Program-made: the position numbers and the translations under genes
The notes under the pieces: generated by a model
Told to the model about the DNA's origin: nothing
The model's database searches: none
The model's input: the letters and a program-made list of their open reading frames with translations, nothing else
Part shown: positions 1-7,375 of the stretch, piece after piece
Position numbering within the stretch: the stretch's first letter is position 1
Layout: each line of letters starts with the position of its first letter
From: Anaeroplasma sp902783745
GTDB lineage: Bacteria > Bacillota_I > Bacilli_A > Acholeplasmatales > Anaeroplasmataceae
NCBI GenBank assembly: GCA_946617655.1
Contig: CAMOKL010000034.1
Coordinates: 1-14,664 of the forward strand
Reading direction: 5' to 3'
Length of the DNA: 14,664 bases

Positions 1-58
1 TATATACACCTTCAATTTCAGTTTCATTGAAAGTGAAATTACCAAATGTCTTTGCCAT
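1..58 (-). CDS. rmlC: dTDP-4-dehydrorhamnose 3,5-epimerase, N-terminal fragment cut by the window edge
   Basis: Only the first 19 codons are in the window. They read MAKTFGNFTFNETEIEGVY, which matches the usual start of RmlC/RfbC epimerases (a short lead-in, then F-x-x-T-x-I-x-G-V). The enzyme epimerises C3 and C5 of dTDP-4-keto-6-deoxyglucose on the way to dTDP-L-rhamnose. The ATG overlaps the stop codon of rmlA by one base (TAATG), so translation is probably coupled. Position directly after rmlA in a polysaccharide operon supports the call. The rest of the protein, including the catalytic His/Asp, cannot be seen. Confidence 0.82.
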   Translation of the reverse strand, partial: MAKTFGNFTFNETEIEGVY

Positions 59-942
59 TATTTTAATACCTTACCTTCTGCAACATTAATTAAATGCTGT
101 CCATATTGATTCTTAGCCATAGGCTTTGCAATCTCTAATAGCTTTTCCTTTGTAATCCAGCCATTATCAAATGCTATTTCCTCAGGACATGAAATCATTA
201 ATCCTTGATGCTCTTCAATCATTTTAACAAAAGCTGTTGCCTCAGCTAATGATTCATGAGTACCAGCATCTAGCCATGTTAGACCTCTACCAAATGTAAT
301 AACATTTAAGTTATTGTCATCTAAATACATATTATTTAATGTAGTTATTTCTAATTCACCACGAGCTGAAGGCTTTACTTGATGTGCCTTTGCACTTACT
401 CCCTTTGGATAGAAATATAGACCAATTACAGCATAATTTGATTTAGGATTCTTTGGCTTTTCTTCAATAGAAATAGCCTTACCCTTAGAATCAAATTCAA
501 CAACACCAAAACGTTCTGGGTCTGGTACATAATATCCAAATACAGTTGCTATACCATTTTCTGCATTAGCTACTGCATCCTTTAAATTACCCTTTAAGCC
601 ATTACCATATAAAACATTGTCACCTAAAATCATACAGCACGCATCATCACCAATGAATTCTTCACCAAGTAAGAAAGCTTGTGCTAATCCATCTGGTGAT
701 GGTTGAACCTTATATTGTAAGTTTAATCCAAAATGATTACCATTACCAAGTAATGCTTCCATTCTTGGTGTATCTTCTGGTGTTGAGATAATTAATATAT
801 CTTTAATACCAGCTAGCATTAAAATACTTAATGGATAATAAATCATTGGCTTATCATAAACCGGAAGTAATTGTTTAGATGTTACCATTGTAAGTGGATA
901 TAAACGAGTACCACTTCCTCCTGCTAAAATAATTCCCTTCAT
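58..942 (-). CDS. rmlA: glucose-1-phosphate thymidylyltransferase
   Basis: RmlA (RfbA) joins dTTP and glucose-1-phosphate to make dTDP-glucose, the first step to dTDP-L-rhamnose, in the cytoplasm. The 294-aa length is normal for the family. The N-terminus MKGIILAGGSGTRLYPLT is the nucleotide-binding signature loop, followed by SKQLLPVYDKPMIYYPLS. Further family blocks visible are QPSPDGLAQAF, LGDNVLYG, EEKPKNPKSNYAVIGLYFY and TWLDAGTHESLAEA. The start is fixed by an AAGGAGGA ribosome binding site at about 952-960 that lies in the end of the upstream gene, five bases away from its stop. The downstream rmlC start overlaps its stop codon. It is the fifth gene of the polysaccharide operon and supplies rhamnose (or another dTDP-deoxysugar) to the glycosyltransferases. 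Confidence 0.96.
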   Translation of the reverse strand: MKGIILAGGSGTRLYPLTMVTSKQLLPVYDKPMIYYPLSILMLAGIKDILIISTPEDTPRMEALLGNGNHFGLNLQYKVQPSPDGLAQAFLLGEEFIGDDACCMILGDNVLYGNGLKGNLKDAVANAENGIATVFGYYVPDPERFGVVEFDSKGKAISIEEKPKNPKSNYAVIGLYFYPKGVSAKAHQVKPSARGELEITTLNNMYLDDNNLNVITFGRGLTWLDAGTHESLAEATAFVKMIEEHQGLMISCPEEIAFDNGWITKEKLLEIAKPMAKNQYGQHLINVAEGKVLK

Positions 943-947
943 ATTAA

Positions 948-2051
948 TTAATCCTCCTTAATAATATTTCGTCTTAGATAATTTAAAGCTTTTGTTCTTT
1001 CAACATCTAAAATATTATCAACCTCATGATAATCAATCGAATCAAAATCAATAAAATCCTTCAAATTATAATAAATCATTTTATTTAAGGACAAAGTTTT
1101 TAAAAGATAACTTAATTTTTCTTCATTACCATAACTTTCATTCTTACTTTTCCTTACAATAGTAATAAATTTATTTTTACAAATCACTGAAAAAATAGTC
1201 CCATGGAATGTATCTGTAAAAACGCCTTCAGCAAATTTAAAATATTTTAAAACTTCCACCGGTGGACAATTAATATAATAATCAGCACATTTTTGAACTC
1301 CACCCAACGAAATTACTTTAAATTTGTTCCTTTTAGCATAATCTTTTATAATTTTGTTCTCCTCTTTTGAAAAACGACCTGTATATCCATATACAATAAT
1401 ATACTTGTCCTTAATAGGTCGCTCATTCATCGAAGAAATCTCTTTTTTAAATGAATATAATAATACTGGATCGATATTTATACTAGATGAAATATCACAT
1501 AGTGATTTAACAACATTATATGAATTTTCGTCTCTAACTGAAATATCATCAAATTGTGATAGATATTTTTTTAATTCTTCTTTTTTTCCATACTTACATA
1601 TTTTGTCGTAAGTAGTATTTCCAAAGGATGCGGCATAACTTATCTTTTTATCAGCATTGCTGTCTTTACCAAACAAATCCAATGAATATCCAACATTAAC
1701 ATTTGCTTGAATACAATTAAATACTTCATCACTGCCAACTATTAGCAAATCTAATTTAGGATTATAAAGATAATTTTCATCAATATTAATATCAATCAAA
1801 TAATTTCTATAAGATTTTTTGAATTTTAAATAACCTAATTTATGAGATATTTTCCCAGGCTGCTTAAATAAATTAATTAATTTTTTTATTTTACCCATCG
1901 ATTTGCCTTGAATTACAGGTTTACCAATTCGATAATCAACAAACATTACTTCACAATCAAATGACTCAACTATTTTTTTTAATCCAAATGCTTGCATATA
2001 TGAACCGTAATTTGCAATTCTTTGCATTGATAGTATTCCAACTTTTTTCAT
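948..2051 (-). CDS. polysaccharide pyruvyl transferase family protein
   Basis: This 367-aa protein fits the polysaccharide pyruvyl transferase family (PF04230), whose members add ketal-linked pyruvate from phosphoenolpyruvate to sugars of surface polymers. Visible family features are the N-terminal KVGILSMQRIANYGSYMQAF, the central VGSDEVFN (usually VGSDQVWN, so two conservative changes), KISYAASFG, the SVRDENSYN segment, NIDPVLL, and near the C-terminus the signature TDTFHGTIFSV. There is no signal peptide or membrane segment, so it is probably cytoplasmic. Its ATG overlaps the stop of the Alg13-like gene (TAATG), indicating coupling, and rmlA follows after five bases. The precise acceptor sugar cannot be read from sequence, and some family members in capsule clusters may not transfer pyruvate. 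Confidence 0.85.
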   Translation of the reverse strand: MKKVGILSMQRIANYGSYMQAFGLKKIVESFDCEVMFVDYRIGKPVIQGKSMGKIKKLINLFKQPGKISHKLGYLKFKKSYRNYLIDINIDENYLYNPKLDLLIVGSDEVFNCIQANVNVGYSLDLFGKDSNADKKISYAASFGNTTYDKICKYGKKEELKKYLSQFDDISVRDENSYNVVKSLCDISSSINIDPVLLYSFKKEISSMNERPIKDKYIIVYGYTGRFSKEENKIIKDYAKRNKFKVISLGGVQKCADYYINCPPVEVLKYFKFAEGVFTDTFHGTIFSVICKNKFITIVRKSKNESYGNEEKLSYLLKTLSLNKMIYYNLKDFIDFDSIDYHEVDNILDVERTKALNYLRRNIIKED

Positions 2052-2542
2052 TATTTATCCTCAAATATTTTTCTTATATTACTAATAACACTTTCATTAA
2101 AATTTTCATTATTAGAAATGAAATTGCATTTAGTAGTACTATAGTTTTTTATCACATCACCAAGTTTAGAAACATCCTCTACTAAAACAATCTTTTCTCC
2201 GCGATCTATCAGTTGCTTTGCAAATTCCAATTGATGATTATTTACATGTTCTTGATACTTTGCTTGTCGAGGAACAACGATAGGCATTTTCCCTAAAGCT
2301 AATATATCAATAAAACTTGCAGGTCCTCCATGAGTGATTATTATTCTTGCATCTTTATTATATTTTTGCATTTCTTCCCATGAAATCAAATCATAATATT
2401 TGCAATGCTTAGGTTCATATGTTGAATACCCTCGTTGAATAATTACTTCTTCATTGATTACACCTTCTGCCACCAACTCATCAACAGCTTTTATTAAACG
2501 ATTAAAAGGCTGTTCATGAGTACCTACTGTAACAAATATCAT
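2051..2542 (-). CDS. Alg13-like glycosyltransferase catalytic subunit (PssE/CpsG type)
   Basis: This 163-aa protein corresponds to the C-terminal, nucleotide-sugar-binding half of a GT-B glycosyltransferase (Alg13-like, glycosyltransferase family 28 C-terminal domain). It starts with VTVGTHEQPFNRL and carries THGGPAS followed by PRQAKYQEHVNNHQLE, the donor-binding region of this family. It lacks an acceptor/membrane domain, which the adjacent upstream Alg14-like gene should supply. In streptococcal capsule loci the same pair (CpsF/CpsG, PssD/PssE) forms a heterodimer adding the second sugar to the lipid-linked first sugar, and that role is inferred here from gene order. An AAGGAGG site lies just before the ATG. 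The stop overlaps the next start. Confidence 0.9.
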   Translation of the reverse strand: MIFVTVGTHEQPFNRLIKAVDELVAEGVINEEVIIQRGYSTYEPKHCKYYDLISWEEMQKYNKDARIIITHGGPASFIDILALGKMPIVVPRQAKYQEHVNNHQLEFAKQLIDRGEKIVLVEDVSKLGDVIKNYSTTKCNFISNNENFNESVISNIRKIFEDK

Positions 2543-2554
2543 AATACAACCTCC

Positions 2555-3043
2555 TTAAAATATTTTACCTATGTATTTTGCTTTAGGGTATACTTTAAGC
2601 ATTTCTTCCCATTGCACAAAGAATTCATCAGCATACTTATAACAAAATCTTCCAGATTTAGTATCTTTATCAATTCTATCAAATACTTCTACATAAACAC
2701 ATTTACATTTAAAGATTTTTTTCCCTAACCAAAAGAATGGAATAGAAATAGCTGCACCTGATGAAATAATAATGTCAGGTTTTTCTTTTCTTAATATTTT
2801 CCAAGCAAGAAAGAAATTCCTAAATAAATTCCAATAATTTCCATTTGTCGGATAATGACACCAATATTTACGTTCATCTTTTAACTGGCTTTGAGCATCA
2901 ATTTTATTAAATGTAACCCAAAATCTATCATGTGATTCCCAAAATGGTTTTAAAAGCATCATATGCGTTAAATGGCCACCAGATGATGTTGGAATGCATA
3001 TTTTTGCATTTTCAAAAGTAACTTTATCCTTTTTCTTAGACAT
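2555..3043 (-). CDS. Alg14-like glycosyltransferase membrane-anchor subunit (PssD/CpsF type)
   Basis: This 162-aa protein resembles bacterial Alg14/PssD/CpsF proteins, which recruit the Alg13-like catalytic subunit to the membrane and bind the lipid-linked acceptor. Motifs visible are IPTSSGGHLTHMMLL at about residues 17-31, KPDIIISSGAAISIPFFWL (a mildly hydrophobic segment) and CVYVEVFDRIDKDTKSGRFC, then the YADEFFVQWEEM stretch. It has no obvious long N-terminal transmembrane helix, unlike eukaryotic Alg14. It lies 9 bases after the sugar transferase and 12 bases before the Alg13-like gene, so all three should be co-translated. The order PGT, Alg14-like, Alg13-like matches the start of pneumococcal serotype 14-type capsule assembly. 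Confidence 0.9.
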   Translation of the reverse strand: MSKKKDKVTFENAKICIPTSSGGHLTHMMLLKPFWESHDRFWVTFNKIDAQSQLKDERKYWCHYPTNGNYWNLFRNFFLAWKILRKEKPDIIISSGAAISIPFFWLGKKIFKCKCVYVEVFDRIDKDTKSGRFCYKYADEFFVQWEEMLKVYPKAKYIGKIF

Positions 3044-3052
3044 ATTTTAATC

Positions 3053-3730
3053 CTACTCTCCAGAGTGATCAAATAATACTCTAATCGCTCCAATAATGAT
3101 AATTTTAAAATCAAGCCACGCACTTCTTGTTTCTACATACTTGATATCTAAATCAACCCACTCATCAAAGCTTAATTGATGACGATTCTTTTGTATTTGC
3201 CAAAGGCATAATAATCCACCTTTAACATCTAATCTATGTCTTTGGTATTCATTGTAGTCCTCTACTTCCTTAGGTAATGGACTTCTTGGGCCTACAATGG
3301 ATATTCTTCCAACAAATATATCCCATATTTGTGGTAATTCATCTAAACTAAATTTTCTATAGAATTTACCAACTTTAGTAATTCTTGGGTCATCTTTAAT
3401 TTTAAATGCGGGGCCGTCTGCTTCATTCTTACCTTCATCAATTAGCTGTTGCTTTAAGGAATCAGCATTAGGTATCATACTTCTAATTTTATGGAATTTG
3501 ATTAATTTACCATTTTTACCAACTCTAATTGATGTATAAATCGGATTATGGCCATCTTCACAAAACTTAATTAACATTAATAGTAAGATAAACCAACCAA
3601 ATAATATCAAAAACAATAAAGAAGCTACTATATCAAATGTTCTTTTTATAAATCTATACAAAAAGAAATTTCTAGGTTTAACTACTCTATCATTTGAGTT
3701 ATTCAGTTCCACTTTTTCGATTTCTCCCAT
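3053..3730 (-). CDS. undecaprenyl-phosphate sugar phosphotransferase (bacterial sugar transferase, PglC/CpsE C-terminal type)
   Basis: This 225-aa protein is a small monotopic phosphoglycosyl transferase (PF02397). It transfers a sugar-1-phosphate from a UDP-sugar to undecaprenyl phosphate and so starts the repeat unit of a surface polysaccharide. A hydrophobic re-entrant helix spans about residues 33-56 after a basic KRTFD. The catalytic core follows: IRVGKNGKLIKFHKIRSM, then DDPRITKVGKFYRKFSLDELPQ with the Asp-Glu dyad near residue 130, and GRISIVGPRSP. The CpsE-type N-terminal transmembrane/CoA-binding half is absent, so the length is that of the minimal enzymes (EpsL, PglC). The start has a GGGTGG ribosome binding site seven bases upstream. 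It is the first gene of the operon, preceded by a leader of about 180 nt. The sugar specificity is not readable. Confidence 0.94.
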   Translation of the reverse strand: MGEIEKVELNNSNDRVVKPRNFFLYRFIKRTFDIVASLLFLILFGWFILLLMLIKFCEDGHNPIYTSIRVGKNGKLIKFHKIRSMIPNADSLKQQLIDEGKNEADGPAFKIKDDPRITKVGKFYRKFSLDELPQIWDIFVGRISIVGPRSPLPKEVEDYNEYQRHRLDVKGGLLCLWQIQKNRHQLSFDEWVDLDIKYVETRSAWLDFKIIIIGAIRVLFDHSGE

Positions 3731-3773
3731 GAAAATACCACCCTTATGTGTTTTTTACCCTTTTTATCTATCC

Positions 3774-3800
3774 TTAAAATAGACAAAAAGGAGATAACAT
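3774..3800 (-). other. possible 8-codon leader peptide in the capsule operon leader
   Basis: In the leader upstream of the sugar transferase an AAAGGAG site is followed 11 bases later by ATG and an open frame MLSPFCLF with a TAA stop. The ribosome binding site is the 5' arm of the attenuator-like hairpin and the first codons lie in its loop and 3' arm, so ribosome loading and hairpin formation would exclude each other. Such short frames also occur by chance. Confidence 0.2.
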
Positions 3801-3818
3801 GCTTTTGTAGTCTCCTTT
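3786..3818 (-). terminator. attenuator-like hairpin in the capsule operon leader
   Basis: The inverted repeat AAAGGAGA / TCTCCTTT (8 bp, 16-nt loop) is followed on the minus strand by a U-rich stretch (TTTTTGTCTATTTT). It lies between the operon promoter at 3917-3945 and the first start codon at 3730, so it would have to be read through for expression. A second perfect 8-bp stem (TTGAATAA / TTATTCAA, 3817-3842) overlaps its base by two bases and could compete with it. The loop is long, so the strength of the terminator is uncertain. Confidence 0.5.
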
Positions 3819-3873
3819 GAATAATTCAAATTTTTTATTCAACAATAAACTATAATAACCCAAAAACATAATC

Positions 3874-3904
3874 GTGCAGTATAAACATATGTTTATATAT
3901 GCAC
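3874..3904 (-). promoter_or_regulatory. long palindrome at the start of the capsule operon transcript (operator or 5' hairpin)
   Basis: A perfect 18-bp palindrome (TATAAACATATGTTTATA, 3880-3897) is flanked by GTGCA and TGCAC, making a 31-bp imperfect inverted repeat. It begins about six bases after the predicted transcription start at 3910. It could be a repressor operator or, as RNA, a stable 5' hairpin recognised by a processive antiterminator. The sequence does not decide between these. Confidence 0.5.
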
Positions 3905-3916
3905 TTAATCAGTACT

Positions 3917-3945
3917 ATTATAATCCAAAATACTATGTATTACAA
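3917..3945 (-). promoter_or_regulatory. predicted SigA promoter of the polysaccharide operon
   Basis: On the minus strand TTGTAA (3945-3940) and TATAAT (3922-3917) are separated by exactly 17 bases. Transcription would start near 3910, giving a leader of about 180 nt before the sugar transferase start at 3730. The same TTGTAA-17-TATAAT arrangement occurs in front of the HAD gene at 13293-13321. Confidence 0.7.
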
Positions 3946-4010
3946 ATTAAAAAAACTATCTTTATCCCTAAAAAACCATAATTTCCCATAATTTTATGCT
4001 TTTTATTTTT

Positions 4011-4046
4011 CAAAAAGTGCCACTTTCCTCGTAAAAAGTGGCACTT
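4011..4046 (-). terminator. intrinsic terminator after addA
   Basis: A perfect 12-bp inverted repeat (AAGTGCCACTTT, 4015-4026, with AAAGTGGCACTT, 4035-4046) with an 8-nt loop is followed on the minus strand by a run of T residues. It lies about 90 bases beyond the addA stop and separates the addBA transcript from the polysaccharide operon. Confidence 0.8.
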
Positions 4047-4135
4047 AGTATAAATAATCAACATTTTAGAATTTTTTTAAAAAAAACGTTTTCGCATCAC
4101 CATACTTGCTAGTTTTCTTGCATTTTTTCAATCTT

Positions 4136-7100
4136 TTAACAATCAATATGGTAAATTTTTGCATCAACTGCTTTAATGCCTAAAACATCATTTAAGGCAT
4201 TTATATAGCTTGATAATTGATTTTGATAATGCTTATCTAAATCAATATCATTCTTATTAGTTTTATAATCTATTATATGATAACCTAAATTATCTTTATA
4301 TAATAAATCTATTACACCATTATATATAACACCATCTATTTTATAACAGAATGGTAATTCAGTATGTACTTCTTCTGCAGTAACTAAGGTATTTATTATA
4401 TCTTTATCTGCATAATTTTTATTTTGTGTAAATCCACCATTAATTAATGTATTATATGTAGATTTTAATACATTTATATATTTATCATTAATTTCTTTAT
4501 AAGAATTAGGTCTTGCGTCAGTATATTCTTCTACAATTGATTTTGATAATGAATCAATATCAATTGATTTAATATCAAATCTTCTTAACGCAATCTCTTC
4601 CATTAATTTATGCACCATAGTACCTTTAACAGTAGATGTTAAGCCTAAAGTATCTAAATCATTAATTTTAGATATATTAGAATTATCTATTAATAATTCA
4701 TCTACTGTATCATCTTCTGCAACTTCCAAATTAGATTTAGATTTAATATCTTTGACTTCTTTTGATGGTAATACAATTTTATATGTTTCCTTTTTAATAT
4801 CATCATTTAATACCTTTAATGATGACCTATGACCTAATTCAGGAACTATAGGATCTAATGTTTTAATTTCATAATCTTTTATTTCATATATTATATTACC
4901 ATTAATATCATAAGCTAATCTTAAAGGATCCCAATAAGAATTCTTAACACTACTATCACGACATATAAATAGACGCTCTTTTGCGCGCGTTGCCGCAACA
5001 TATAATAATCTTCTTACCTCTTCAAAATCCTTTCTTCTTGCGATATCTTGTAAATCCATATATTCATTTGTTCTAACTACATTAGTAAAGCCATTACTGA
5101 ATCCAAATATATATCTTTCATCTAATTCTCTATCTATATATTTTTCAGGGTCTTTATCTTTTTCATTTTCATCATATAGAATTACAATTCTTGCCTCAAG
5201 TCCTTTAACCTTATGTAGGTTTGCAACAGAAACTGCATCTGAATCATTTGATAGTGTTGCAACTCTATCTATAGATGTAGCCTCAAAATCAATAGACCCT
5301 TTTATTCTATCTCTTAGGTAAGATACAAATTCTTTTTCTGTAATAATAGATAATGATTCAATTTCACTTCTTACTTTTTCTAATATGAAATATGTATATT
5401 CCATATTCTTAATGCCAGAAAGTGAGAATAAATCAAATGTTTTAATTACATTATCAAATAATTCTGTATATGATACATATTTAATATCATGTAATTTATT
5501 AATTATATCTATTAAAAGGACGGGCATTTCATCAATTGGATTTAAATCAAATTTATATCCTTTTGATTTAAATAAATATATTTCTTGTTCATTAAATCCT
5601 AATTGATGTAATATACTAAACATATTTTCTTTATTAGGCATTACAATCATTATTAATAAAGAAAATAATATTTTTAATGCTTTATTAGAAGAAAGATCAA
5701 TCTTTCCTTCTACATTATATGGAATACCATATTCTTCTAATTCTTTAATAATATCATTATGATGGCTTGTACCTTTAGTTATTACCATAAAGTCCTTATA
5801 AGATATTTTTTTATCTTTATCATTATTAATAATATCTAATATTAATGGTGCTATCTTATTAGTATTATAATTAACAACTATAGAATCCTTATTAGGATCT
5901 TTAATGTTTGTTGGTAACATTGGGTATGTAATATTAGATTCACTTCCAAAGAAATTAGGAGATGAAAATATTTGATTAAAATATTCTAATATGTTATTTT
6001 GGCTTCTAAAATTACATATTAGATTTAATCTTTCTTCTTCCTTAAACATTTCCTTAATTGATAAGAAAGAATCAATATTTGCCCCACGGAATGCGTAAAT
6101 AGATTGTTTTTCATCACCTACTATGAATAAAGAACCATCCTCTGGTTGACAGTCATACCAATTAGGCTTTGGATTATCTGTAGATAAATAGAAAAATATT
6201 TTAGCCTGTAATGGGTCTGTGTCTTGGAATTCATCTAAGAAGAAATATTTATAATCTCTTCTAATATGTCTTATTAGAACTCCACCATTTGATGCGTCCT
6301 TTTCTAATAAGTCAGATACATAAAGTAGGTTATCAAAGAATGTAAGCTTACCTATATTCTTTAGATGGGCTGATACTTTAGGTATCGCATGATCTAAGAA
6401 TTTAATTAATTTATAATACTTATAGTTATTAACAGCCCTAACTATAGCTGAATCACCCATGCCCTTAAGAAGCTTATAAGGAACCTTTTTACCGTCTTCT
6501 ATAAAAAGCTCATCATAACTATGGATAGATGATTCAAAATCTAAATCTAGGATTGCTAGATAATCTAGGGATAATTTTTCATTTAGTAAATCTAGATTAT
6601 TATTTTCATAAAGATTATATAAATTATCTAATTGACACCAAGCACTACTAGATTTAGCATCAGTTAATTTTCTTTTGTCTAAATCAAGCTCATGTAATTC
6701 TTTAATGAATTTAATGAAATCATTAATTTCATTTTTGAATTCTTCTTCAAATGGCTTATGATATTCTTTATATTTTAATTTCATTTGTCTATTATATAAG
6801 ACATTTGAAATTAAAGATGGGAATAGGTCTGATATATTCCAAATATAATCCTTTAATTCTAAAGCTTCTTTTTGTAAGTTAGATCCATAAATACCTGCTA
6901 ATATATTATTATATTCTAATCTATATAAGCCTTCCATTTCCCCTTCTTCAGTAAGCTCTAGTGATGCAGGTACTCCTGCATCCATAGGATGTGCTTTAAT
7001 TATTTCATTACAAAATGAATCAATTGTACCAAAGAAGCATAAATCTATATTTGCTAAAGCGCGCTTACAGTTTTCCATAGATTCTTTAGTTTGTACTCTA

Positions 7101-7375
7101 CTAAGACTTGTTGTTTTAAGGTCAGGACAATTAAAATCGGCAGGTACTGATAATAGCTTTAATAATTTAACAGTACGTAAATAAAATTCATTTGCTGCCT
7201 TCTTAGTAAATGTTATTGCACAGATATTTCTAATATCCTTACCCTCAATAATCATTGTAACAATTCTTTGTACAAGGGTAGTAGTTTTTCCTGACCCTGC
7301 ACCTGCAGAAACGAAATAATTATGATTAATATCTTTTACTATTAATTCTCTTGCTTTTGCATCTATTATTGCCAT
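4136..7375 (-). CDS. addA: ATP-dependent helicase/nuclease subunit A
   Basis: AddA is the helicase-nuclease subunit of the AddAB complex, which unwinds and trims double-strand breaks until Chi and prepares RecA-coated single strands. The 1079-aa protein has the superfamily 1 (UvrD-like) motifs in order: Walker A AGAGSGKT at residues 24-31, Walker B LDEFQDTDPLQ near 380, GDEKQSIYAFRGA near 421, NFRSQ near 455, VANLHKVKGLEA near 717 and LLYVAATRAKERL near 788. The C-terminal PD-(D/E)XK nuclease is complete: GVIDLLYKD, IIDYKTNK near 1033, and YQNQLSSY near 1048. It is somewhat shorter than the Bacillus subtilis protein (about 1230 aa). Its start codon overlaps the addB stop (TAATG), so synthesis is coupled. 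It is the last gene of the addBA transcript. Confidence 0.97.
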   Translation of the reverse strand: MAIIDAKARELIVKDINHNYFVSAGAGSGKTTTLVQRIVTMIIEGKDIRNICAITFTKKAANEFYLRTVKLLKLLSVPADFNCPDLKTTSLSRVQTKESMENCKRALANIDLCFFGTIDSFCNEIIKAHPMDAGVPASLELTEEGEMEGLYRLEYNNILAGIYGSNLQKEALELKDYIWNISDLFPSLISNVLYNRQMKLKYKEYHKPFEEEFKNEINDFIKFIKELHELDLDKRKLTDAKSSSAWCQLDNLYNLYENNNLDLLNEKLSLDYLAILDLDFESSIHSYDELFIEDGKKVPYKLLKGMGDSAIVRAVNNYKYYKLIKFLDHAIPKVSAHLKNIGKLTFFDNLLYVSDLLEKDASNGGVLIRHIRRDYKYFFLDEFQDTDPLQAKIFFYLSTDNPKPNWYDCQPEDGSLFIVGDEKQSIYAFRGANIDSFLSIKEMFKEEERLNLICNFRSQNNILEYFNQIFSSPNFFGSESNITYPMLPTNIKDPNKDSIVVNYNTNKIAPLILDIINNDKDKKISYKDFMVITKGTSHHNDIIKELEEYGIPYNVEGKIDLSSNKALKILFSLLIMIVMPNKENMFSILHQLGFNEQEIYLFKSKGYKFDLNPIDEMPVLLIDIINKLHDIKYVSYTELFDNVIKTFDLFSLSGIKNMEYTYFILEKVRSEIESLSIITEKEFVSYLRDRIKGSIDFEATSIDRVATLSNDSDAVSVANLHKVKGLEARIVILYDENEKDKDPEKYIDRELDERYIFGFSNGFTNVVRTNEYMDLQDIARRKDFEEVRRLLYVAATRAKERLFICRDSSVKNSYWDPLRLAYDINGNIIYEIKDYEIKTLDPIVPELGHRSSLKVLNDDIKKETYKIVLPSKEVKDIKSKSNLEVAEDDTVDELLIDNSNISKINDLDTLGLTSTVKGTMVHKLMEEIALRRFDIKSIDIDSLSKSIVEEYTDARPNSYKEINDKYINVLKSTYNTLINGGFTQNKNYADKDIINTLVTAEEVHTELPFCYKIDGVIYNGVIDLLYKDNLGYHIIDYKTNKNDIDLDKHYQNQLSSYINALNDVLGIKAVDAKIYHIDC

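Noticed and set aside
1354..1611. Plus-strand frames opposite the polysaccharide and add genes (also 1961-2185, 2516-2728, 5385-5606, 9674-9871, 10440-10634, 12101-12307)
   Set aside because: They mirror well-recognised minus-strand genes, lack ribosome sites, and show no family features.
3874..3904. Palindrome as one end of an invertible capsule promoter
   Set aside because: No second inverted copy flanks the promoter on its other side and no invertase is in the window.
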